From contig CAUJEM010000142.1 in NCBI GenBank assembly GCA_963169915.1, positions 1 through 53,576 on the forward strand: 53,576 nucleotides of DNA. The letters run 5' to 3'. This DNA is from Myxococcota bacterium (GTDB lineage: Bacteria; Myxococcota_A; Polyangia; Polyangiales; Polyangiaceae). Made by a program: the position numbers and the translations under genes. This document shows positions 6,135 through 13,897 of this stretch, one piece after another. The notes under the pieces are model-generated. The model was not told where the DNA came from and made no database searches. It was given only the letters and a program-made list of their open reading frames with translations. The stretch's first letter is position 1; the number at the start of each line of letters is the position of its first letter.

Positions 6135-8937
6135 ATCACGTGAAGCTTCCTTCAGGGAGTTCTTTCGGCTCGCCACCGGTGGGCTCACGCCCTACCGGTG
6201 GCAGCATCAGGTTGCGGTCGACGGTCTGCCTGATGTTCTTCCGGTGCCGACTGGGCTCGGCAAGACCGAGGTCGCGCTCGCCTGGGCGTGGCGCCTGCTC
6301 GTCGACCAGCAGCCCGAGCCGCGGCATCTCGTGGTGTGCCTGCCAATGCGCAGCCTGGTCACGCAGACCGTGCAGCGACTGAGCAGCTACTTCGAGGCGC
6401 TCGGTGCGAAGCAGCCCGAGGTCGGTGTCGCAGTTCACCAGCTCATGGGCGGCGCCATTGATGACGAGTGGGTGAGGCAGCCCGACAAGCCCTGGGTGCT
6501 CGTCGGCACGCAGGATCAGCTCCTCTCGCGTGCACTCAACCGCGGCTACGCGATGAGCCGCTTCGAGTGGCCGGTTCACTTCGGGCTACTCAACAACGAC
6601 TGCCGCTGGCTCATCGATGAGGTCCAGCTCATGGGGCCAGGGCTCTGGACCACCTCGCAGCTCGACTGGATGCGCCGAAGGCGGTTCCCGTCGTTGAAGC
6701 CGTGCCTCACCACGTGGATGAGCGCCACGGTCGGCACGGCGTTCCTCACGACCACGGATCGAACGCGTGACGCGCTCGCCGAGCCCTCACACCAGCAGGT
6801 CGAATTTGAAGGCAAGCTCGAGACCGCGCTCGAGGGTGACGCGGGACTCGGGTGGTGGCGCGCGGCGAAGCGCCCGCTGGGGTGGTGGCAACCAGAGGCA
6901 GCCGCGCAACCGATGACCGGCGGCGGCAGGAAGCGCGGCGCGGCGAAGTCCGCTACAACGCCGGCAGCCACGCCGGACGCCATCGCCGCCTCGGTGAAAG
7001 CGAAGCACGCGGCGGGCACGCTCTCGCTCGTCATCTGCAACACCGTGGACATGGCGCGCGCCGTGTTCCGCGCGCTCTCGACGATCGACCACAAGGTTCT
7101 CCTCACGTCGCGGTTTCGCCGGGAGGACCGCACGCGGCACGAGCAACGCCTCATCGACTTCGACGCCCAGCGCAAGGCTGGCACGCTGCCGAAGGACGAT
7201 CCTGGTCTCATCTGCGTGAGCACGCAGGTCATCGAGGCGGGCGTGGACATCTCGGCGCATCGTCTCTTCACCGAGCTCACGCCGTGGCCTTCGATGCTGC
7301 AGCGCCTGGGTCGCCTGAACCGCAAGGGCGACGACCAGGGCGCGCAGGCTTGGGTCTGGGAGACGCCGAAGGAAGGCGGCAACAAGAGGCTCGAACGCAT
7401 CGGCCCCTACGAGACCGCGGATATCGAGCTCGCGAAGAAGCTCGTTGGAGCTTTTGCTCCTCTCTCCCAGGCCAAGACGTTCTCGGAGGCCATCCACGAG
7501 CTGAGAACGCGCACACAGAAGGATGTGACCGACGCCCTGCAGCCGAAGCCGAGCCCGCTGCCACGCGCGCTCGACGTCCATGGGCTCTTCTCCACCGAAG
7601 CTGACGTTCACGGCGGCTTCACGGACGTCGGCGCCTTCGTGCGCGGCACCGATCCCGAGCTCGACGTGACGGTGTTCTGGCGCGACTGGTCGGGCGACTC
7701 GCCACCACGCGACGACAACCTCGACGGCCCCTTGCTGGAGCCGGCGAAGGAGGGCTGCCCCGTGTCCTTCGTTCGCTTCCAGAAGATGCTCGAGAGCAGC
7801 AAGAGCAAGGCGTGGCTGTGGGACGACGAGGCAGATCGTTGGGAGCGCGTGAACCACTGGGACATCCGCCCCGGCATGCTCGTGATGCTCAAACGAGAGG
7901 TGGGCGGCTACGACGCGACCGAAGGTTGGACGGGCGATAAGTCCAACGTGCTCGCCGAAGTGCCGCGTGCCGGGCGTGGCGCGACGCTGCGAGATGATGC
8001 GTGGACCGAAGCTGGGTACTGGTCGACGCTCGACGTCCACCTCAAGGATGCGAGAGACGCGGCCGAGAAGCTGAGCGCCGCGCTCTCGCTGGCCGGCGAC
8101 ACGAGGAAGGCGGTCGTGGAGGCGGCAGGGCTCCATGACCTCGGGAAGGCACATCCACAGTGGCAGGAAGCGTTGCCTGATCGCTCTGGCATCCGCGACG
8201 CGCTGCTCGCGAAGAGCCCGCGCGTCGTCGCCGCCGATGTCGTGGGGGACGTCTCCGCCACCCGTGCAGAGTTCGCAAGGCTGCGGGCGCAGGCGCGGCA
8301 GTTGCCGGAGCAGGCGCGGCGCCGCGGTCGTGAAGACATTGTTCGCCTTCGGTGGGCCATCGACGACAAGCTCAGCGACGCCGAGCTGAAGTCGCTGCGC
8401 GCCGTCACCGGCGTCCGCTGGGCGGGGCACCTCCAGTTTCGCCCAGGCCTTCGCCACGAGGTCGCCTCGGCTCTTGCGATGTGGTGCAAGTACCGCGACA
8501 ACGAAACGAAGCCGTACCCTGCGCTCGCGGTCTACCTAGCGGCCACGCACCACGGGAAGGCGCGCACCGTGCTGCGCTCGACGACGGACGAAGGCAATGA
8601 CGTCTTCGGCGTGCGCCCCGACCCGAGCACGCTCGTGATCGGCAACGACCAGTGGCCGCTCGACTTCTCGATCGCGAAGGACGGCGCCGAAGGACGATGG
8701 GAGGATGACGAGTTCGTGTTGACCGGGCACGGGTGGACGGGCCTGGTCGCCGACCTGCTTGGTCCTTGGCGGCCAGAAGAGAGGAGTGACGCCGGCGCTG
8801 TGCCCGAGGGCGAGCCGAGGCATCTCGGTCCCTTCGCCCTGGCGTATCTCGAAGCGCTCGTCCGTATCGCAGACTGGCGCGCGAGCGAGCAGCCGAGCGC
8901 GAGCACCAAGCCCAGCGAGGTGCGTGATGACCAGTGA
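6118..8937 (+). CDS. cas3: Type I-G CRISPR helicase-nuclease Cas3 with C-terminal HD domain
   Basis: This 939-residue protein unwinds and degrades target DNA once the Cascade-type complex has bound it. The helicase comes first: Walker A PTGLGKT at residues 44-50, IDEVQ at 166-170 (the DExx box), MSAT at 201-204, and QRLGRLNR at 395-402 (motif VI). The HD nuclease is at the C-terminal end: HDLGKAHPQW with His673-Asp674, then a THHGK motif with His811-His812. A C-terminal HD domain, instead of the N-terminal one of most Cas3 proteins, is a known hallmark of type I-G (I-U). All these motifs are intact. The GTG start follows GAGGGG and matches the family N-terminus. An insert of about 35 residues rich in Ala, Lys and Thr (near 262-297) separates the RecA-like domains. 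Confidence 0.95.
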   Translation: MTLTTKSREASFREFFRLATGGLTPYRWQHQVAVDGLPDVLPVPTGLGKTEVALAWAWRLLVDQQPEPRHLVVCLPMRSLVTQTVQRLSSYFEALGAKQPEVGVAVHQLMGGAIDDEWVRQPDKPWVLVGTQDQLLSRALNRGYAMSRFEWPVHFGLLNNDCRWLIDEVQLMGPGLWTTSQLDWMRRRRFPSLKPCLTTWMSATVGTAFLTTTDRTRDALAEPSHQQVEFEGKLETALEGDAGLGWWRAAKRPLGWWQPEAAAQPMTGGGRKRGAAKSATTPAATPDAIAASVKAKHAAGTLSLVICNTVDMARAVFRALSTIDHKVLLTSRFRREDRTRHEQRLIDFDAQRKAGTLPKDDPGLICVSTQVIEAGVDISAHRLFTELTPWPSMLQRLGRLNRKGDDQGAQAWVWETPKEGGNKRLERIGPYETADIELAKKLVGAFAPLSQAKTFSEAIHELRTRTQKDVTDALQPKPSPLPRALDVHGLFSTEADVHGGFTDVGAFVRGTDPELDVTVFWRDWSGDSPPRDDNLDGPLLEPAKEGCPVSFVRFQKMLESSKSKAWLWDDEADRWERVNHWDIRPGMLVMLKREVGGYDATEGWTGDKSNVLAEVPRAGRGATLRDDAWTEAGYWSTLDVHLKDARDAAEKLSAALSLAGDTRKAVVEAAGLHDLGKAHPQWQEALPDRSGIRDALLAKSPRVVAADVVGDVSATRAEFARLRAQARQLPEQARRRGREDIVRLRWAIDDKLSDAELKSLRAVTGVRWAGHLQFRPGLRHEVASALAMWCKYRDNETKPYPALAVYLAATHHGKARTVLRSTTDEGNDVFGVRPDPSTLVIGNDQWPLDFSIAKDGAEGRWEDDEFVLTGHGWTGLVADLLGPWRPEERSDAGAVPEGEPRHLGPFALAYLEALVRIADWRASEQPSASTKPSEVRDDQ

Positions 8938-11101
8938 ACTGCGCCTTCCCGCCCTGGCGCTGCCCGGTCTGTCGCCCGATAGCCTCGGCAACTACCTCGC
9001 GTCGCTCGGCCTCTTGCGGGTGCTGTCTCGCAGGTGGCCGAGCACGCGGATCGCGTGGCGCGACGAGGTGCTGCAGGTGGTCGGCGGCCCCACTTCGATA
9101 GACGAGCTACTCGACGAGCTGGTGCGAGTCGCCGCTACCCAGGCTGAAGCGGATGTCGCCAAGCGCGAGTGGACTCAGTACGATAAGTCATGGTCTGAGG
9201 ACCAGAAGAAGGGCACGAAGGCGAAGTCCGGCATACCGCTCTCGCTTTGGCAGAGCAAAGCGCCCGAAGCTCAACTTCAGTTCTTCGCTGCTCACGCCGT
9301 GCCGCACGCTCGCGTGAGCTTCAACCCGCTCCTTGGCAGTGGCGGCAACGCAGGTCGCCGCGACTTCGCCGCAGGTTGGAAGAAGGCCGTCGACACACTG
9401 GCGACCGCTCCGAAGTTGACCAAGGGCAAGGGACGCAGCAAGAAGACGCCCGCAGCGGACGTGACTTCTGCCGTTACGGACGAGCGGCGCGTCGCGCTCA
9501 ACGCACTGCTCCGCGGACTCCCCACCACGTGGATGGTGGAGAAGCTCGCCGCAGGCTCGTGGTTCAGTGAGGCAACGAAACTCTACAACAGCGGCCAGGC
9601 AACGGCGCGCGAAGGGCAGATCTCGCCATGGGCAATGGCGCTCGCGTGTGAAGGGCTGCCGTTCCTAGCCGGCGGTGCCTCTCGACGGCTCGGGGCTCGG
9701 TCTGCGCGCGCCGTCGGCGCCTTCCCCTTCGTCACGCTGCCCATCGCTGCGAGCGCAGAGAAGGAAGCAGACCGACTCCGTGGCGAGCTCTGGACTCCGC
9801 TGTGGAGCCGACCGATGTCGCTCGCCGAGGCCAGCACGCTGTTCTCGCGAGGGCGCGCTGAACTACGTGGTCGCGGAGCCCTCACCCCCGCCGCCTTCGC
9901 CACGGCGATCCGAGAGCGCGGCGTGGATGCCGGCGTCAGTGAGTTCCGCCGCTTCACGCTGGGCCGCACGACGAGCTCGAACACGTTCGAACCTCGACTG
10001 GAGGCGCGATTCTCCCTCACGACGAGGGTTGAGGTCGGAGCAGCGGCTTCGGCGACGCTCGAGCGAGTCACCGCGCTGCTTGAGCACCGCGGCTTTCCAC
10101 GGGACGGCAAGCGCTTCGTGGGACTTCGTGGCCCCATCGAATCGGCGCTGCTCGACGTCGCTGCTGAGCCGACCAGCTCCGAAGCTGGTATCGCCCTGCT
10201 CGACGCGACGGTCAGCGCGCTGGACCGCATCGACCGGAACCGCAGCTTCCGCGAGGGCAAGGTCCGCTGGGAGCCGCTGCCGCTCGAGTGGCTGGCGTCC
10301 TTGTTCGCCTCTGAACAGCCTGGCACCGAGGGGCGGCTCGCTCTGTCCCTCGTGTCGGCGTTCCCCGTCGCGCAGCCCTTCGCCACGTACCGCTTCGGTG
10401 TCGAGTGGAAGTACGGAGCAACCTACGCGAACTACACGCACACCGACCGTCCTCCGGCCCGTTGGGTCTGGGGGCCTGGCGACCTGGCTCGCGTCCTCGG
10501 TGCTGTCTTGTCGAGAAAGCTCCTCGACCAGGAGGCGGACGCGAACAAGCCCCACCAACGTGGTCGGGCTCCCTTGCCGGCGACGGCATCGCAGGTTCGC
10601 CAGTGGCTCGCCGGAGAGCTCGACGAAGAGCTCTTCGCGGCTTGGCTCGCGCGGCTTGCGCTCTTCGACTGGAGAAGTATCCCGCAGGAGGTCCGCGCCA
10701 TCATCCAGCGCGATGACGCCAGCGTCTCCAAGGCCGATGGTGGGCTGGCGCTCCTGGGGCTCCTGCAGCCGCTCGTCGATCAACGCCGCTTGGTCATCCG
10801 CGGCCTCTCCGACGACGATCTGCTCGCTGAGACGACGGGCGCACGCACGACGGAAGCTGCGCGCTCGCTCGTCACGCTGACCCGCGCGGGCAACTTCGAC
10901 GCCGTGCTCCGGCTCGCGGGCAGTCGCTACTCGATGGCCCGTGCGCGGCTCGCCGCGTTCGACGTGACCTTCGCCGCGGCCTGCCCTGACCGGCTCGTCG
11001 CGGCCCTGCTGTTCACCCTGTCTGCCCGCGATCGGGCGGTCTTGTTCGAACGCTGGCTTCGTCCTCGACGCCGGCCACAAAGAGGAGAAGCACATGTCTG
11101 A
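8927..11101 (+). CDS. csx17: Type I-G CRISPR large subunit Csx17 (Cas8)
   Basis: The start at 8927 lies inside the end of cas3 (11-nt overlap) and follows GAGG by 6 nt. It gives a 724-residue protein beginning with ALPGLSPDSLGNYLASLGLLR, written here as the typical Csx17 opening of a Gly-Leu-rich turn and helix. Csx17 is the Cas8-type large subunit of the type I-G effector complex and is expected to take part in PAM recognition and Cas3 recruitment. No catalytic motif is expected. The assignment rests on the N-terminal signature, the length, and the position between cas3 and csb1. The coding frame is uninterrupted and the gene overlaps csb1 by 8 nt, so translation is probably coupled. Confidence 0.87.
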   Translation: MTSELRLPALALPGLSPDSLGNYLASLGLLRVLSRRWPSTRIAWRDEVLQVVGGPTSIDELLDELVRVAATQAEADVAKREWTQYDKSWSEDQKKGTKAKSGIPLSLWQSKAPEAQLQFFAAHAVPHARVSFNPLLGSGGNAGRRDFAAGWKKAVDTLATAPKLTKGKGRSKKTPAADVTSAVTDERRVALNALLRGLPTTWMVEKLAAGSWFSEATKLYNSGQATAREGQISPWAMALACEGLPFLAGGASRRLGARSARAVGAFPFVTLPIAASAEKEADRLRGELWTPLWSRPMSLAEASTLFSRGRAELRGRGALTPAAFATAIRERGVDAGVSEFRRFTLGRTTSSNTFEPRLEARFSLTTRVEVGAAASATLERVTALLEHRGFPRDGKRFVGLRGPIESALLDVAAEPTSSEAGIALLDATVSALDRIDRNRSFREGKVRWEPLPLEWLASLFASEQPGTEGRLALSLVSAFPVAQPFATYRFGVEWKYGATYANYTHTDRPPARWVWGPGDLARVLGAVLSRKLLDQEADANKPHQRGRAPLPATASQVRQWLAGELDEELFAAWLARLALFDWRSIPQEVRAIIQRDDASVSKADGGLALLGLLQPLVDQRRLVIRGLSDDDLLAETTGARTTEAARSLVTLTRAGNFDAVLRLAGSRYSMARARLAAFDVTFAAACPDRLVAALLFTLSARDRAVLFERWLRPRRRPQRGEAHV

Positions 11102-12215
11102 TGCAGAGAAGAAGATTCCGCCGAAGAAGCTCACGCCCGCTGACGTTCTGAAGGGCGAGTCGCCGCTCGTCCTGACCGCGACGCTCGAGCCGATCGTCGG
11201 TGACCGGTTCCAGCCCGCCGGGTTCCCCGAGATCGGCCACGTCATCTACAAGGCCCCGCGTAAAGACGGCAGTACCGAGAACGTCTGCATCGTCGACAGC
11301 GCGGCGAGCATGGCCAATCACCTCGAGACGGTCTGCCAGCGCGGAGCCCACGATCTCGACCTCGTCGATGAGCTCAGCGGGATGCCCTACATTCGCTGTG
11401 TCACGGGAGTTCTCGAGAAGGACAAGCTCCCGAGCGACAAGCGCGAGACCATCGTCACGAGCCTCACCGAAGGCCACCGAATCGCTTCGTCCTACTTTCT
11501 GGATGGCGCTGCGCTGAAGCCCGATGGCTCGAAGGGGAACGGCAAGTTCGAGGCCGACCTCGTCGCCAAGTTTGGCATCGTCTTGCCGGGAACCCCCAAG
11601 GCGCACCCGCCGCCCGAGAAGTGGTGGGACGTGTTCAAGGGCATCTTCGAGATCGATCCGAACTCGCTCGTTCACGGCGTGCTCTTCCCCCAGTGGCAGA
11701 TCAAGATCCCCCGCGCCCTGACGGCGCACCTCGAGGCCTTCGGTGCTGGCCGTGTGGATCGGTCCGGCGTGAAGTTCGACCGGCTCGGCAAGACGACCTC
11801 GGGTCAGCCCATCTTCGCCGTCGACGACGCCACCGCGGAGTCGATCCGCGCCACGTTCGTTCTCGATGTCGGCCTCATCCGGTCCTTTGGACGCAAGAAG
11901 GGCGAGAGGGCCCTCGGCCTCTCCGAGAAGCAGCAAGAGTTCCTCGTCGCGCTCGCGCTCTGGAAGGTCCAGCAGCTCCTCGCGTCGCCCTTCCGCTTCC
12001 GCTCCGGCTGTCACCTCCGGCGCACGGCCCTCAAGTGCTACGAGCAGGACGTGGAGATCGAGGTCGACATCGCAAGTGCGATCAAGACTGCAGGACTCGA
12101 CAAGCTTCCCATCACCGACGTGTTCTGGCCGCGCGAGGAGCTCTATCGTGAAGGTCAAGTCGACGCGGCGAAGAGTGCCGACGGAGATGAGGCCTCGGAA
12201 GAGACCGAGGGATGA
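11094..12215 (+). CDS. csb1: Type I-G CRISPR backbone protein Csb1 (Cas7)
   Basis: The 373-residue product matches the Csb1/GSU0053 family of RAMP-type Cas7 proteins, which coat the crRNA as the repeated backbone of the effector. Family signs include the LVLTATLEPIVGDRFQPAGFPEIG opening (split by a turn after VGDR), a VDSAASMANHLE helix, and a late SPFRFRSGCHLRR segment. A strong AGAGGAGA ribosome site lies about 5 nt before the ATG, the best in the operon, which fits the need for several Cas7 copies per complex. The last codons overlap csb2 through ATGA. No truncation or frameshift is seen. Confidence 0.94.
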   Translation: MSDAEKKIPPKKLTPADVLKGESPLVLTATLEPIVGDRFQPAGFPEIGHVIYKAPRKDGSTENVCIVDSAASMANHLETVCQRGAHDLDLVDELSGMPYIRCVTGVLEKDKLPSDKRETIVTSLTEGHRIASSYFLDGAALKPDGSKGNGKFEADLVAKFGIVLPGTPKAHPPPEKWWDVFKGIFEIDPNSLVHGVLFPQWQIKIPRALTAHLEAFGAGRVDRSGVKFDRLGKTTSGQPIFAVDDATAESIRATFVLDVGLIRSFGRKKGERALGLSEKQQEFLVALALWKVQQLLASPFRFRSGCHLRRTALKCYEQDVEIEVDIASAIKTAGLDKLPITDVFWPREELYREGQVDAAKSADGDEASEETEG

Positions 12216-13732
12216 AGCTCGTCCTCCGACAAGAGTTCCCGCTCGGGCGCTTCCACGCCACGCCGTGGCGCGTGAACCCGTACGACGATCCGCACGGGGA
12301 GTGGCCGCCGAGCCCGTGGCGCTTGGTGCGCGCGGTGACCGCACGGTGGTACCAGTGGGCGCGCGAAGCTTCGCCCGAGCCCGACGTCGCGCAGCTCGAA
12401 AAACTGCAGGCCGCGCTGTGCAAGAGCACCTATGCGTTCCACCTACCCCCCAACGCGCGGAAGGGAAGCCCGCTCAGGCAGTACCACCCGACCGAGTTCG
12501 GTTGGCGACCAGCCGAGACGAAGAAGGCGGGAACGCGCAGCTATGGCACGAGCCTCGTGCAGGACAACTACTGGTGCGTTCCTCCCGAGACGCCTGTGTG
12601 GTGGTTCATCGAAGGCGATGACTGGACCGAGGGCCTTCGCGAGGTGCTCGGCCAGTGTCTGGAGCGCATGACCTACTTCGGGCGCGCTGAGACGCTCACG
12701 CGCCTACGCGTGGCGGGCGCAACCGACGAGATCCCTCAGGTCAACTGCACGCTCGCCGACAAGCGCGGAGCGGGCGCTGCGCCCGTGCTGTCGCCGCTCG
12801 ACACGGCCACGCGTGAGGATATCGAGCGCACGACCGACAGCCCCGAGGCCGTGAAGCGAGCCGTGCCTCCCGGTGCGCAGTGGCTCTACGCCGTGCGACC
12901 GCAACGGCCCGCAGCCCGTGAGCGTCGTCGCGTTCCAGAGCATCGGCCCGACTGTCACCTGATGCAGTTCGCCATCGGTTGGAATGTCTCGCCGGAACCA
13001 CGCGCGATCGTGCGGCTGACGTCCAGATTTCGTGGAGCCGTGCTCCGTGAGTTGCTCCGTTTGAAGACGGGTGACGAGTCGGCCCACTGGACGCGAGCCA
13101 GCCGTGAGGTGCGGGAGGCGGCCGCCGACATGACCGGCAAGGATGCGAGCGGCGACGCGTTGAGAGGCCACCGCCACACGGAATTCCTCGCGTGGTGCGA
13201 AGACGACCAGCCGACTCGCCTGCTTGTCTGGCGTGGTTCGCGCGCGTTCGATGCCGACGAGCAGGAGGCGATCCTGCTCGCCGCCGCGCGCGACGTGTCG
13301 TGGGCAGCGCCAGGCTCGGACTCCGACGAGTGGAAGGTGCGACTCGTCCCTCTCGATCGAGCGGTGCCGCCTCCACCGGGATTCGACGACCAACCGTCGA
13401 TGGTCTGGGAGTCGGTGACGCCGTACGTCCCTCCGCGCCATCACCTCCGCGGTGGCAAGGAGCGCGAGGGTGAGTCGATGGCCGAGCAGATCCTCCGAGA
13501 GGTCCAAGGGCGAGAAATAGCGCCGAATGTCGAGGTCGAGCTCTTGGGAGCACCTCAGTGGGTCTCAGTGCACGTGCCCCGGCGTGAGGCGAACCAGCGT
13601 AGGGTCATCGGGGATCGGCGAGGTCAGAGGGTCCGCTTGCACTTCAAGGCGCCCGTCGTTGGGCCGATCCGTCTCGGACACTCCAGCAGCTTCGGCTTGG
13701 GGCTCTTCCGACCCATCCATGAGCCACGCTGA
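12212..13732 (+). CDS. csb2: Type I-G CRISPR Cas5-Cas6 fusion Csb2
   Basis: This 506-residue protein belongs to the Csb2/GSU0054 family, in which a Cas5-like N-terminal domain is joined to a Cas6-like C-terminal domain. The N-terminus shows FPLGRFHATPWR and EWPPSPWRLVRA, typical of the family. The C-terminus ends with the Gly-rich loop GPIRLGHSSSFGLGLF (residues 484-499), the Cas6 RAMP signature used to hold crRNA repeat hairpins. The protein should process pre-crRNA and cap the 5' handle. It starts at the ATGA overlap with csb1 and is the last recognisable cas gene. In related loci cas4-cas1 and cas2 usually follow; here they are missing. Confidence 0.94.
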   Translation: MKLVLRQEFPLGRFHATPWRVNPYDDPHGEWPPSPWRLVRAVTARWYQWAREASPEPDVAQLEKLQAALCKSTYAFHLPPNARKGSPLRQYHPTEFGWRPAETKKAGTRSYGTSLVQDNYWCVPPETPVWWFIEGDDWTEGLREVLGQCLERMTYFGRAETLTRLRVAGATDEIPQVNCTLADKRGAGAAPVLSPLDTATREDIERTTDSPEAVKRAVPPGAQWLYAVRPQRPAARERRRVPEHRPDCHLMQFAIGWNVSPEPRAIVRLTSRFRGAVLRELLRLKTGDESAHWTRASREVREAAADMTGKDASGDALRGHRHTEFLAWCEDDQPTRLLVWRGSRAFDADEQEAILLAAARDVSWAAPGSDSDEWKVRLVPLDRAVPPPPGFDDQPSMVWESVTPYVPPRHHLRGGKEREGESMAEQILREVQGREIAPNVEVELLGAPQWVSVHVPRREANQRRVIGDRRGQRVRLHFKAPVVGPIRLGHSSSFGLGLFRPIHEPR

Positions 13733-13835
13733 GCGCACGCGCTCCCACCGCGGCATCTTCGCGCTGTGCAGCTCCGCCATCCGGCGCACGAGCCAGGGCT
13801 TTGGCAACTTCGGCCCGTCCTCGGTGAGGAGCTGA
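13719..13835 (+). CDS. Possible 38-residue ORF overlapping the csb2 end
   Basis: An ATG inside the last codons of csb2 (14-nt overlap) opens a 38-codon frame with high G/C in third positions. The peptide is basic and Ser/Arg-rich, with no family I recognise. Overlapping starts are the rule in this operon, so it could be a translated small protein. High-GC DNA produces such frames by chance, so the call is weak. It does not resemble the start of a Cas4 or Cas1 protein. Confidence 0.25.
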   Translation: MSHAERTRSHRGIFALCSSAIRRTSQGFGNFGPSSVRS

Positions 13836-13897
13836 GGGGAGCGCTCGAGCGGGCGCCAGCTCGCGCGGCACCCGCTCTCGACTCGCGCTCGCTGCGC

